A DNA stretch of 38,882 nt, from positions 1 through 38,882 of the forward strand of contig JALFSW010000085.1 of the NCBI GenBank assembly GCA_022779305.1, written 5' to 3'. The position numbers were made by a program, and so were the translations under genes. This DNA comes from Prevotella sp. GTDB lineage: Bacteria > Bacteroidota > Bacteroidia > Bacteroidales > Bacteroidaceae. Positions 23,312 to 32,019 of this stretch are shown piece after piece (position 1 is the stretch's first letter; the number at the start of each line of letters is the position of its first letter). The notes under the pieces are model-generated. The model ran no database searches. It saw only the letters and a list, made by a program, of their open reading frames with translations, and had not been told where the DNA came from.

Positions 23312-25201
23312 TTAAAGTGAAAGTTGATGTATCTTGATGTTTTTAAAGGCAGTCTTACCGCCATTGCTGTAAAAGTCAATATCCTTGTAGGCTTCCGTTG
23401 GGAAAACAAGGTTGGTCATTGAGATGCGACCACCATCCACGAAGATTTCAACCGAGCATTTATCAACAAACACATTCAAGTGATAGGTCTTGCCTTCGCA
23501 AAGGTTGAGCGGTGCCCATGTACCAAGTGCGAAGTCATTTTTGTAGTTGATGGAGTTCTTTTTGCGGAACGTATCCTTCACTTCGCGGTGTTCGTGAATA
23601 TCAAATTCACGTTCAATGTCATGTGGAACGGCACGATTCCCAAATTCGGTGAGTCCGCTTTCTGTTCTGTCCATAACGAGTTTGCCCGCAGCCAAGTCAA
23701 GATAGATGTCCACCTTTTCTCCTTTTTCATTGTAAAGCACAAATCCAGCACGCTTGCTTTTACCTGGTGTGATGTCTACTTCCACTTCAAAGGCGTTGTC
23801 TTTGCTTTCAGACACATTTTTGAATGTAGCTTTTTGGTTTACAGTCTGATCTTTAATTGTGTGAGTATTCTTGCGCAATGCTTTCACTTCTGGCACTACG
23901 TTGGAAGCCATATAGATTTCGCCATCTTTGCTAAAGAGCGATAATTCACGTGGGAGGGTGTTCGCTCCACGATATTGTTTGATAGGCGTGATGTTTGCAT
24001 ATTGCCAGTTGCTCATCCATGCAATGCCCAATGTTCTGCCTTCAACACCTGAAAACGTTACCGTAGCATAATGGTCTTTACCCCAATCAAGGAATTTTGC
24101 CACCTTTGGCTTGGTGTCTGGAATGAAATTCTTACCATCAAAGTCACCGATGAAATATTCCGTAGCACTACCACCAAACAAACAGCCAGGGTTGATATTT
24201 ACGATCATAACATACTTCTTGTGGTTAGGATTACCGTCAACGGGCAACTCAAAGAAGTCGGGACATTCAAATTGATTGGGTTGTGCGCCATAGCCTTGTC
24301 CGAATGCACCAACATAATCCCATTTCTTCAAATCGCTTGAAGCATAAAAGCGCATCTCTTTGTCGGCAGATACAATCATGTACCATTTTTTTACAGGCTC
24401 ATACCAAAACACCTTAGGGTCACGGAAGTCTTTCAAACCATCGAAAGGCGTGAGCACGGGATTGCCTTCATACTTCGTGAAATGGTAACCTCCATCCGTA
24501 CTGTAGGCAATGCCTTGTGTTTGTCCTTTGTCGTTGGCGTAGGTAAAAGCTGCAACAATGGCGTCTTTTCCGTAGCCTGCCGTACCATTCTTGTCCACCA
24601 CCGCACTACCAGAAAAGATATGTCCCAGTGGGTCGCGTGTAAGTGTGGGGGCAACTTGTTTCCAATGCACAAGATCGGTGCTGATGGCGTGTCCCCAGTG
24701 CATGTTGCCCCACTTTGACCCGTAAGGGTTGTATTGATAGCATAGGTGATAAACACCATCTTTATAGAACATACCATTGGGATCGTTCATCCATCCGTAG
24801 GGTGGCGTATGGTGATAAGAAGGGCGATAGAAATCAGTATTGGCTATGCTCCATTCATTCGACAACTTCATTTGGTTGTTTTTCAACGCAAGTGCGGTAG
24901 TTGGCAAACCAAGGATTTTCACCACAGAGGTTTCACCTTCATTGAGTTTGAAAGGCACATAGTAGTCGATGGTGTCTTGCGCCAAACGAATGTCCATCCA
25001 TGTGTCGTCTTTCTTTTGATTGTCAAGAAGCACCTTACATTCGCTTTTTTCTTCTTCGATGGGCAGCAAGAGATACTTCGTTGATTGCTCTATGCGCACG
25101 ATGGTTGTATCGCCCTTATGCGAAAGGGTCATTTTTTGTGCCACGCTTGGCATGGTGATACATGCCAAAGCAGTGCAGATGAGAATTTTCTTTGTTTTCA
25201 T
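23312..25201 (-). CDS. GH32 beta-fructosidase (levanase/inulinase/invertase type)
   Basis: The start is taken at ATG 25201 (MKTKKILICTALACITMP), giving 629 residues; a TTG two codons upstream is less likely. After a signal peptide (about 1-22, ending SVAQ) comes an N-terminal beta-domain. The five-bladed propeller then carries the nucleophile in WMNDPNG (D140), the transition-state stabiliser in FRDPK (D261) and the acid/base in FECPD (E312). A C-terminal beta-sandwich with KCSVEIFVDGG is typical of GH32. The enzyme hydrolyses terminal beta-fructose from sucrose, raffinose, levan or inulin. It lies between the TonB receptor (19 bp) and the alpha-galactosidase. An exo-acting fructan or raffinose role is inferred. 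Confidence 0.93.
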   Translation of the reverse strand: MKTKKILICTALACITMPSVAQKMTLSHKGDTTIVRIEQSTKYLLLPIEEEKSECKVLLDNQKKDDTWMDIRLAQDTIDYYVPFKLNEGETSVVKILGLPTTALALKNNQMKLSNEWSIANTDFYRPSYHHTPPYGWMNDPNGMFYKDGVYHLCYQYNPYGSKWGNMHWGHAISTDLVHWKQVAPTLTRDPLGHIFSGSAVVDKNGTAGYGKDAIVAAFTYANDKGQTQGIAYSTDGGYHFTKYEGNPVLTPFDGLKDFRDPKVFWYEPVKKWYMIVSADKEMRFYASSDLKKWDYVGAFGQGYGAQPNQFECPDFFELPVDGNPNHKKYVMIVNINPGCLFGGSATEYFIGDFDGKNFIPDTKPKVAKFLDWGKDHYATVTFSGVEGRTLGIAWMSNWQYANITPIKQYRGANTLPRELSLFSKDGEIYMASNVVPEVKALRKNTHTIKDQTVNQKATFKNVSESKDNAFEVEVDITPGKSKRAGFVLYNEKGEKVDIYLDLAAGKLVMDRTESGLTEFGNRAVPHDIEREFDIHEHREVKDTFRKKNSINYKNDFALGTWAPLNLCEGKTYHLNVFVDKCSVEIFVDGGRISMTNLVFPTEAYKDIDFYSNGGKTAFKNIKIHQLSL

Positions 25202-25220
25202 TGTCAAGGAGTTTTATTGT

Positions 25221-27521
25221 TTAGAACTTAACAGAGGCGTTGAACTCTACTGTGAATGGACGCAAGTAGCTACCTGTCATCAACACATCTTTAATACCTT
25301 TTGCTTCGTTGCGTGTAATGAGTTCAGCTCCAGCAATGCTACCTTTCGCACCCGTTTGGTTCAGGAAGTTCACAACCGTGCAACCCAAAGCGAGCTTTTT
25401 ATTCACTTGCCAGTTCAATCCTCCAAAGGTTTCCCAACGACCATTGAAGAAATAGGCATCGTTGATGTTTGCATAGGTCTTGCTGAAATATCTAAAGCTG
25501 GTCCAAATCCTCAAGTCTTTGGTAATCATATAGCTGGGGTCAAATTCGAGCACGATGCGTGGGATCTCTGCCACGATGTTGCCCGTTGCATTGATGTTAC
25601 CCACATAACCATCAGAGAAAGTTACCGAAGTTTCATATTTCTTATATGTTGGACGTTGATAGGTGAAGAGGAAGTGAATATCAAGTCCTTTCACGGGACG
25701 AGCAACAACGTCTGTTGTCCATCCGATGGTTTGGATGTCATAAGTAAGAGGTGCTGCGAGAATTTCGCCGCTGTGCTGAAGGTTTAGCGTGCTGTTATTG
25801 TTGGTCTTTGAGATGTATGAGAAGAGCGATGTGAGGCTCAACCAATCATTGTTATAGTAGATACCGACGCGTCCCAATGGCACTGAAATTTTATCCGTAT
25901 TAGGCAATGTTGCAGGCGAGAAGGCTTCAAACTTAGGATGCTGAACGATGTAGGTGAAATCACCCGTTAAGCCAAATTGTTGATTGATTTTATAAGTAGC
26001 TGCCAATGAGAAGTCGTAGTTGAACCAATTATAGTTTAATGGTGTGGGTGCGATGGTTGTCCCGTCGGGAGCGGTTGCACCGATATAATAGCCTGCAAAA
26101 CGACCCACATAATTGCCTGCCGCATTCTTCACTGCCAAGTTGCGACCACTTAATGTTTGGTATTCAAAGCGTGCGCCATAGTAGAGGTTGAGTTGCGGGA
26201 GAACATCCCAATCGTGGGTGAAATAAAGTGCAAGTTTGTTTTCCTTACCTTTATAATATTCTGACGCATTCTTGTTGTAGTCATAGAAATAACCGCTACG
26301 TTGGTTGGCATCGTAAAGACGCACTGCATATTCACCATTCATCGGTACGCTTTGATCATACATGGTTGTGTTTGAAGAATAGTCTACATTATAATACCAT
26401 TCGTTCAAACCAATGCGCAACGTAGAGTTGCGATACTTTTTCCACAATTCAGATGTGAGCATAAACTCACGCACATCACCAGCGTTCAAACAAGACATGC
26501 GCGATTGAACATATTCGCCTGTGTAGCTATTCAAACTGCCATCGAGCGAGCGATAGCGGTAATCATAGGCGCTGTTGCCTTTTACTTTCATGAGGCTCAT
26601 TGGGCTTTGATAAACCAATGCGCCATGGGCATGGGCATAACGAACACTTGTGTTCCATGAAAGTCCCTTGCCAAAGTCATATTGGTTGAGCAACGTGATT
26701 TGACTGTTTTTGTTTCTGATGGCGTCATAAAGCGAGGTTTCTTCCATCTTACCTGTGCGAATGTCGAGATACGAAATGTTTGCATCGGTTGGCAAATAAG
26801 ATGTTGTTCCGAGCTTGAAACCACCATATTCCTTCACACTGCCGTCGCCCACATAAATGAAAGGTGCCGATTGGGTGGCATAGGTGTAAACGGGATGACT
26901 GTTGGCGAAAGTGTAAATGGCGGTGAACTGTCCTTTGCCTTGTGCGTAGGTCTTTGAAAGTGCAGCCTTGTAAATTTGTGTGCGGTCTTGCAAGTTCGAT
27001 GATTTAATTTTAAACGTACCGGGGTCGAAGTCTTGATACATACTTGCGCTGTAGCCCCAGCCGTTGCCAAACATGCCATTCAGATTCAGCGACACTTCTT
27101 GCATACCGAAATGATTGGTTTTGTAGTTAAAAGTTCCGTTGAAACCAGAGTTTCCAAGTTGGGTAAATGAGTTCACTGCATAACCAATGTTACCCGTTGT
27201 TATCGCTGTTTCAGATATTTTCAACAATCCCTGATGGCTCAAACTTGCATCGCCACGCCAAAGCGTATTAACGCTGCGTGGGTTTGTTGCATAGGTTACA
27301 GGCAATCCGTTTTCCAACACATTCACGTCTGCCGAAGGCAAACCTATTTGTATTTCACGAGGACCGTTGGCACTGGCAGCGTTGAGCATCACGTTGCGAT
27401 TGCTTTCTTCTTTACTATTCTTCTTGTCTGATTGTGCTTGTGCGCTAAGCCCTACTAACGAGAGCAAACCTACAAGAAGGAGTGATCCTGAAGTCAATGG
27501 TTTTAAATAATGTTGTTTCAT
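25221..27521 (-). CDS. TonB-dependent outer-membrane receptor of the sugar operon
   Basis: A 766-residue protein with a signal peptide (about 1-30, ending SAQAQ), a plug domain (about 55-145: IQIGLPSADVNVLENGLPVT... LLKISETAITTGNIGYAVNS) and a large beta-barrel with many aromatic strands ending in the C-terminal signature PFTVEFNASVKF. It lacks the N-terminal carboxypeptidase-like domain of classical SusC and has no SusD partner. It is first in the operon with GH32 and GH36 enzymes, so it likely imports their oligosaccharide substrates into the periplasm. The plug motif SPxSVTVL typical of siderophore receptors is absent. A canonical promoter lies about 370 bp upstream. Confidence 0.85.
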   Translation of the reverse strand: MKQHYLKPLTSGSLLLVGLLSLVGLSAQAQSDKKNSKEESNRNVMLNAASANGPREIQIGLPSADVNVLENGLPVTYATNPRSVNTLWRGDASLSHQGLLKISETAITTGNIGYAVNSFTQLGNSGFNGTFNYKTNHFGMQEVSLNLNGMFGNGWGYSASMYQDFDPGTFKIKSSNLQDRTQIYKAALSKTYAQGKGQFTAIYTFANSHPVYTYATQSAPFIYVGDGSVKEYGGFKLGTTSYLPTDANISYLDIRTGKMEETSLYDAIRNKNSQITLLNQYDFGKGLSWNTSVRYAHAHGALVYQSPMSLMKVKGNSAYDYRYRSLDGSLNSYTGEYVQSRMSCLNAGDVREFMLTSELWKKYRNSTLRIGLNEWYYNVDYSSNTTMYDQSVPMNGEYAVRLYDANQRSGYFYDYNKNASEYYKGKENKLALYFTHDWDVLPQLNLYYGARFEYQTLSGRNLAVKNAAGNYVGRFAGYYIGATAPDGTTIAPTPLNYNWFNYDFSLAATYKINQQFGLTGDFTYIVQHPKFEAFSPATLPNTDKISVPLGRVGIYYNNDWLSLTSLFSYISKTNNNSTLNLQHSGEILAAPLTYDIQTIGWTTDVVARPVKGLDIHFLFTYQRPTYKKYETSVTFSDGYVGNINATGNIVAEIPRIVLEFDPSYMITKDLRIWTSFRYFSKTYANINDAYFFNGRWETFGGLNWQVNKKLALGCTVVNFLNQTGAKGSIAGAELITRNEAKGIKDVLMTGSYLRPFTVEFNASVKF

Positions 27522-27884
27522 AAATCTTAAATTTGTAATAGCGATTTAGTCATTTTTGGGCAAAATAACTAACTTTTCACCATTTAGTCGCATTCCTTTC
27601 TGTTCAAAGAGTGTAACTTTTAATGCAACGATATGTTTTTTATGTGTTTTTCAATAAATTTTATAGCTTTGACTCAATTTTCCTTGTCCTGATATGAGAA
27701 TTCCGATATCAATGCGATGCTTTTGATATAATGTCTTACACAATAAAACAGAAGGGCTATAAATGAAGTAATCGCCTCTATTCACATAGAGACGATTACA
27801 ACGACTAATAATATAACTCAAATAACATAACTATTAAAAACCTTCAAATTTTATTTACGCAGTTAAGATTAGCTTGTTCTTGTT

Positions 27885-27911
27885 GTTTGCAAAGTTAGAA
27901 TATTTGCAAAC
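27885..27911. promoter_or_regulatory. Perfect inverted repeat overlapping the sugar-operon promoter, candidate operator
   Basis: GTTTGCAAA (27885-27893), a 9-bp spacer, and TTTGCAAAC (27903-27911). It covers the -7 box and part of the spacer. A second, imperfect palindrome with central CG (TTGGTAAGCGTTTGCAAA on the minus strand) overlaps it and resembles LacI-type operators. The regulator is not in the window. Confidence 0.45.
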
Positions 27912-27921
27912 GCTTACCAAA
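27890..27921 (-). promoter_or_regulatory. Canonical promoter of the TonB receptor-GH32-GH36 operon
   Basis: Minus strand TTTG (27918-27921), a 20-bp spacer, and TAACTTTG (27890-27897), an exact match to the Bacteroidetes consensus. The predicted start near 27883 gives a leader of about 360 nt. Confidence 0.65.
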
Positions 27922-28258
27922 TATTTTTTTTCAAAACAATTTCTATTTTCCGTCATATAGGAATTACTGATGTGACTTTCTCTGTTTCGGTCACATTTAC
28001 CCTGTTTTAGGAATTCTAAAAAAGTGGTTTTTCCCTGTTTTAAAAATCAATTCTTGTTTCATTTCTGAAACATCGTTGAAATCGGCAATTTTCAGAACGA
28101 AAAAACCCAACTTTTAGCGATTTCATCGAAAAACGACTAAACGAAATGGAATGTTTTTTCTTCTATTCTCAAGTAAGCCTCACTTAGAAAACAAATGAGG
28201 CTTACTTACAATGCAACTGAACCTCATTTGAAATGCAAGTATAGTATGTTCATTAAAC

Positions 28259-28380
28259 AACGTTTTTGTTAAGCCAGATGAACAATGAAAAACGAGGCAC
28301 GATGTTTTTACATTGTCATGGTGAAAAAACAGCTAAACGAAGTTGAACGTTTTTGTTAAGCCAGATGAGCAAGGCTCAGA
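28259..28380 (+). repeat. 87-bp dispersed repeat, one full and one partial copy
   Basis: 28259-28344 matches the unit at 14454-14540 almost base for base (AACGTTTTTGTTAAGCCAGA...). A second unit starts at 28345 and is cut off after about 36 bp. It lies in the gap upstream of the phosphodiesterase gene. Confidence 0.75.
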
Positions 28381-28453
28381 TGAAAATAAATGCTTTTTAG
28401 GCTCTGTAAAGAAAAGGCAACAATGAAAATAGAATTATCCCAAAACTTGTTTG

Positions 28454-28461
28454 TACCTTTG
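28454..28461 (+). promoter_or_regulatory. -7 element (TACCTTTG) of the phosphodiesterase gene
   Basis: TACCTTTG lies 11 bp before the ATG at 28473, so the transcript would have a leader of only a few nucleotides. No clear TTTG -33 box was found. Confidence 0.5.
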
Positions 28462-28472
28462 CAAAAAAAGCA

Positions 28473-29012
28473 ATGAAATACCTACTTGTTTCCGATATTC
28501 ACGGGTGTCGTCCGGCACTCGAAAAGGTGTTGCAATTCTATGACGCCAACCATTGCGACATGCTTTGTTTGCTTGGTGATGTACTCAACTATGGTCCACG
28601 CAACTCACTTCCAGAGGGGCTAGACCCTAAAGGCATTACCGAATTGCTCAATGCGAGGGCAACGGAAATTGTTGCCATTCGAGGCAATTGCGATGGGGAG
28701 GTTGACCAAATGCTCCTCCATTTCCCACTTTTGAGCGATTATCTCATCCTTGTTGATGAAGGCAAAAAATTATTTCTCACTCACGGACATATTTACAACA
28801 AAGAAAGAATGCCCCATGGACATTTCGATGCCATCGTCTACGGACACACGCATCTTTGGGAATTGACCCCACAAGATGGTACGCTCGTCGGCAACACGGG
28901 TTCTATCACCTTTCCAAAAGGCAGAAAAGAACCCACGTTTATGGTCTATGAGCAGGGCACTTTCACTGTCTATAACCTTGAGGGACAGCCGTTGGAATAT
29001 GCAAAAATATAA
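28473..29012 (+). CDS. yfcE: YfcE-family metallophosphodiesterase
   Basis: A 179-residue calcineurin-like phosphoesterase with the metal-binding motifs in order: DIHG (8-11), GDVLNYG (36-42), GNCDGEVD (about 71-78), THGH (about 102-105) and GHTH (about 123-126). These hold a dinuclear metal site that cleaves phosphodiesters. E. coli YfcE acts on model phosphodiesters in vitro, and its natural substrate is unclear. The length and motif spacing are normal. It is a single gene followed at once by a strong hairpin (29016-29051), and its ATG lies just 11 bp after a -7 box. Confidence 0.92.
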   Translation: MKYLLVSDIHGCRPALEKVLQFYDANHCDMLCLLGDVLNYGPRNSLPEGLDPKGITELLNARATEIVAIRGNCDGEVDQMLLHFPLLSDYLILVDEGKKLFLTHGHIYNKERMPHGHFDAIVYGHTHLWELTPQDGTLVGNTGSITFPKGRKEPTFMVYEQGTFTVYNLEGQPLEYAKI

Positions 29013-29015
29013 TCT

Positions 29016-29051
29016 TAACCGCCAATTGGTCTAATGACCGATTGGCGGTTA
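29016..29051. terminator. Bidirectional terminator hairpin, short relative of the ~200-bp repeat ends
   Basis: TAACCGCCAATTGGTC (29016-29031), loop TAAT, GACCGATTGGCGGTTA (29036-29051): a 16-bp stem with one G/T mismatch. The inner part (GGTC-TAAT-GACCG) copies the terminal hairpins of repeat copies A-C. It lies between two convergent gene ends. Confidence 0.7.
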
Positions 29052-29088
29052 TTCGGGTTAAAACACTACTGATTCCTATCTTAAGTTG

Positions 29089-31119
29089 CTACTTCTCTAT
29101 GGTTGTTACATTCTTATTAGGAGTTTGTGCAACTTTTGTATTAGCAACATAATCCGCATAGTATTTTGCTTGAGCAGACGTAAGTGTGAGCGTTACTGTC
29201 TTTCCTTGTGAGTGATTACCACAATAAAGCTGACTATTAGTCTTGCTCATCAAATCTGGCAACATCGTAATATCTACGTTTTCTATGAGCCCACCATCCA
29301 TCATAAGCCAAGAAAGCTTTGCATTCTTCGTGAAATCAAGATTGGTAAGTTGTTTTGCATTTCTGATTTCCAAGCGTTGAAGCGCTGCACATTGTGTAAT
29401 ATCAATGCTTTGAAGCGCACTTAAATCGTTTGCTAAAAGTATTTGGAGCTTCGCTTGACTTTTAAGACTAAACGAGGTGAGCAGTGTATTGCCAACATCA
29501 ACAGTTGTTAGCTGCGTGTTTTGGCTAAGATCAAGCGCAGAAATCTTTGTTTTTTGAAGATAAAGCGTGAGGAGCTTTTTATTGTTCTGCAAGTTAATTG
29601 TCGTAAAATTATTATTCTGTGCTTGCAAGACCGTCAGCTCAGTGTTCTTTGTAACATCAAGTTGGGCAAGTTTATTACCATAGACTATCAACCAATCCAA
29701 CAATGTATTTTGGCTTACATCAATCGTTGTGAATGCATTATTTTGAAGCTGCAATCTCTTCAAACTTGCCAAATGCGAAACCGAAAGTGCAGTGAGTTTA
29801 TTCTTTGAAAGGTCTATCGTCTCAATATTATTGGTACCATCAAGATTTACAGATGTAATCAATCCTCCTTCATTGGCTATCAATGTTTTTAACGCTGTAA
29901 GCCCGCTAACGTCTACACTCGTCAACTTACTTTTATTAATAGACAATGCAGCCAGTCGCTTGTTCAGCGTCATATTGGCTTTTCCTGCCAAAACTGGTGC
30001 CGATGCCAATCCGAAAGCTTCAAGGTTGGTGAAATATTGTATGTCTTTTAACGTTGTGAGCGAACTTGCAGCTGGTTTGTAATCAACTGTCTTGACATTT
30101 GAAATGAGGTCTAAATTGTCATAGATATTCAGTGTTCCGTCTGCCAACTTATTGAAAGTGATGTTGTTGGTGGCTTCAATGATGGCAATGAGTGGCAGGT
30201 TGGTAATAAGTTTCTTTTCAAACTTGGTCAATGTTACACTAAATTCCTCTATCGAACCAGCTCTGAAACCGATACTCGAACTCACATTCTTAATACAAAC
30301 TTCGCCATCAGTGGCAACGAACACCACCTGAAAACCATTTGAAAGCATTTGAGGGGCAAGCATGAAGTAATAGTCTGTGCTTGGCGTAAGCACACTTCCA
30401 TTGGCTTTTTTGAGTTCAACGTAGTGATGCGTATTGGTGGTAAGTGTTAATGCAGGTGCATCGGTACTATTCACAGGAAGAGCAATGGTGCAATCTCCTG
30501 CTACTTGTGGCGTTGCGCCCGTGGCTTGTTGCTTGGTGATGAAATAGGCTTTGGCAATTTGCTTGTCGGTAAACCCTGTACCGAGTTTAAAATTCACACG
30601 AAGTAAAGCCGCTGCGTTTTTAAAATAAAGTCGAGTGTGTGCGTCGGCTGCACTACTTTCTCCCACAGCAAGATTGGTCTGCGCATCAATGTTGTTGTCT
30701 ACGGCTGTTTGGTGATAAGGAAGGATGGTTTGAAATTTTCCACCCGAATAGGTTGCCGATGCGTTATAAGGGTGAAGTGCAACATACTTATCAGCGTCTT
30801 GAATCACCCCCTCGAGCTTTGTGGGATTGCCTGTTTCTTTGGCAGTGAAGAGATTGTTACCCGACAAAGTCGCATTATTCTTAATGGCAAAGATGCTTAC
30901 TTGGTCGCCCGTTTCCCAAAGAATTTGATGTTTGTCGGATGCTAAGATGGTGCGCCTAGGAGCATTTTCTGTTGCTTCTACAGCGTTATTATCCACCTCG
31001 CCTGCCGCAATAAACTGTTTTAGATTGCCTTGCGGTGTTTCCATTGTAGGAAGTTCGTCGCTACTGCATGCGCCAAGCACCAGTGCAAAGCATAAGAAAT
31101 AAAAAATATTTGTTTTCAT
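29089..31119 (-). CDS. Fimbrillin-like / leucine-rich-repeat surface lipoprotein
   Basis: From ATG 31119 (MKTNIFYFLCFALVLGACSS) the protein has about 676 residues; ATG 31134 is also in frame. The N-terminus is a lipoprotein signal with lipobox LGAC. Residues about 25-300 resemble the fimbrillin (Mfa/FimA-like) domain: RRTILASDKHQILWETGDQV... NAAALLRVNFKLG... YYFMLAPQML. Residues about 320-650 are leucine-rich repeats of about 20-22 residues, spaced as L-x-x-L-x-(L/I)-x-x-N (LDLSQNTQLTTVDVGNTLLT and similar), at least a dozen units. This couples a pilus-type fold to a binding solenoid; surface display and adhesion are inferred. A 53-residue acidic peptide gene lies just upstream on the same strand. 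Confidence 0.82.
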   Translation of the reverse strand: MKTNIFYFLCFALVLGACSSDELPTMETPQGNLKQFIAAGEVDNNAVEATENAPRRTILASDKHQILWETGDQVSIFAIKNNATLSGNNLFTAKETGNPTKLEGVIQDADKYVALHPYNASATYSGGKFQTILPYHQTAVDNNIDAQTNLAVGESSAADAHTRLYFKNAAALLRVNFKLGTGFTDKQIAKAYFITKQQATGATPQVAGDCTIALPVNSTDAPALTLTTNTHHYVELKKANGSVLTPSTDYYFMLAPQMLSNGFQVVFVATDGEVCIKNVSSSIGFRAGSIEEFSVTLTKFEKKLITNLPLIAIIEATNNITFNKLADGTLNIYDNLDLISNVKTVDYKPAASSLTTLKDIQYFTNLEAFGLASAPVLAGKANMTLNKRLAALSINKSKLTSVDVSGLTALKTLIANEGGLITSVNLDGTNNIETIDLSKNKLTALSVSHLASLKRLQLQNNAFTTIDVSQNTLLDWLIVYGNKLAQLDVTKNTELTVLQAQNNNFTTINLQNNKKLLTLYLQKTKISALDLSQNTQLTTVDVGNTLLTSFSLKSQAKLQILLANDLSALQSIDITQCAALQRLEIRNAKQLTNLDFTKNAKLSWLMMDGGLIENVDITMLPDLMSKTNSQLYCGNHSQGKTVTLTLTSAQAKYYADYVANTKVAQTPNKNVTTIEK

Positions 31120-31175
31120 TTTGTCTTTTTTCAATTACTTATTTGGCAGTTTCCTGTCCGCTTTTAACTAGTTGA

Positions 31176-31337
31176 TTAGTCAAAGCCGGGTTCTGTTTCA
31201 TTGTTATCTCCTTCATCAGAAATAACTGTTCCTCGCGTATAACCTTCATGATCGCCATCTGAAATATTTAAAATACTCCCTTCATCCTCCAACTTCAACA
31301 CAATGATAGCTGGAGAAACATAGTTCTTCTTTTCCAT
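31176..31337 (-). CDS. Small acidic protein of unknown function (53 residues)
   Basis: Starts MEKKNYVSPAIIVLKLEDEG and ends EPGFD, with eight Asp and eight Glu residues, mostly in the second half. It belongs to the loosely related short Bacteroidales proteins of the MKKxYxxPxxxV form, whose role is unknown. It lies 57 bp upstream of the fimbrillin/LRR lipoprotein gene on the same strand. A 163-residue-class domain or signal peptide is absent. No function is assigned; it may be a co-translated or leader peptide for the lipoprotein gene. Confidence 0.6.
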   Translation of the reverse strand: MEKKNYVSPAIIVLKLEDEGSILNISDGDHEGYTRGTVISDEGDNNETEPGFD

Positions 31338-31466
31338 TTTGAATTATTCTTCTCTTTTTAAATTGTTTTTTATATGGTCTTGACACACTCAGCTTGTTGA
31401 GAGCTTAATATACTTGCATATTGCCCTAAGAATATTGCTACACCGAAGATACAGCGCTATTGCACC

Positions 31467-31666
31467 TTAAATCCAAATCGACCATTAGACCGTTAGGGTT
31501 CCCTTTTTACTTTATTTTTAACTTCCCAACGGCTTGCATCCGCTTATCGGCATCTTGTGCATCGTTGTTTCTTGAAGTAGCCCGCTACATCTGCGAGAAA
31601 ACACTAAGCAATCTGCATAGACAATCGAATACAATCCCTTTGGTCTCTAATGACCGAATTGGGTTA
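31467..31666 (+). repeat. Dispersed ~200-bp repeat, copy C
   Basis: It starts TTAAATCCAAATCGACCATT and ends TAATGACCGAATTGGGTTA, with the same core CTTGAAGTAGCCCGCTACAT as copies A and B. The rest of the 31338-32019 gap holds an AT-rich stretch with TAATTTTG (plus, 31713) and TATTTTTG (minus, 31725) boxes and the ctpA terminator. Reading frames across this copy are not conserved in the other copies. Confidence 0.75.
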
Positions 31667-31906
31667 AATAGCTCATATTCTGAATATAAATGTATTATAT
31701 ACACTGTAAATATAATTTTGCCTGCAAAAATACTTATTAGTTGGCTATTTTACACTTTTCTTTTTGTTAAAAATAGAAAACGGGCGAAAAATATTTGTTT
31801 ATAGTTTGATTTTTGCATGTAAAGATTACAAAAAAGCCATTAAAAGGTAACAGAAATAAGAGAAGTTTGAAACTATAAGAAATTAAATCCAATTCGAGCG
31901 TTACCA

Positions 31907-31940
31907 CAAAAAAAATGGCTCGACCTCAACGATCGAGCCA
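31907..31940 (-). terminator. Terminator of the parE-ctpA operon
   Basis: TGGCTCGA (31916-31923) and TCGAGCCA (31933-31940), an 8-bp stem with a 9-nt loop. On the minus strand it is followed by a run of nine T. It lies 80 bp past the ctpA stop. Confidence 0.75.
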
Positions 31941-32019
31941 CTGTATTAAAAAAGCATATTAAAAGCATGTTCTAAACAAATGCCACGCAGTTCATTTACC
32001 TGCCTTAAAATAGGATATT

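Larger units (their letters stand above)
27522..28472. other. 950-bp divergent intergenic region with long operon leader and repeats
   Basis: No gene was found. It holds the promoter of the sugar operon (27890-27921), whose transcript would have a leader of about 360 nt. Within that leader is a hairpin, GTAATCGCCTCTA (27768-27780) with TAGAGACGATTAC (27787-27799), a 13-bp stem with one mismatch. Farther right are a perfect 12-bp hairpin, AAGTAAGCCTCA...TGAGGCTTACTT (28171-28207), the 87-bp repeat, and the promoter of the phosphodiesterase gene. Confidence 0.6.

Noticed and set aside
25020..25787. A 255-codon plus-strand open frame opposite the GH32 and TonB receptor genes
   Set aside because: It spans antisense to two well-supported genes and shows no domain.
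31460..31804. A 114-codon plus-strand open frame across repeat copy C
   Set aside because: The frame is not kept in copies A and B and the sequence is explained by the dispersed repeat.
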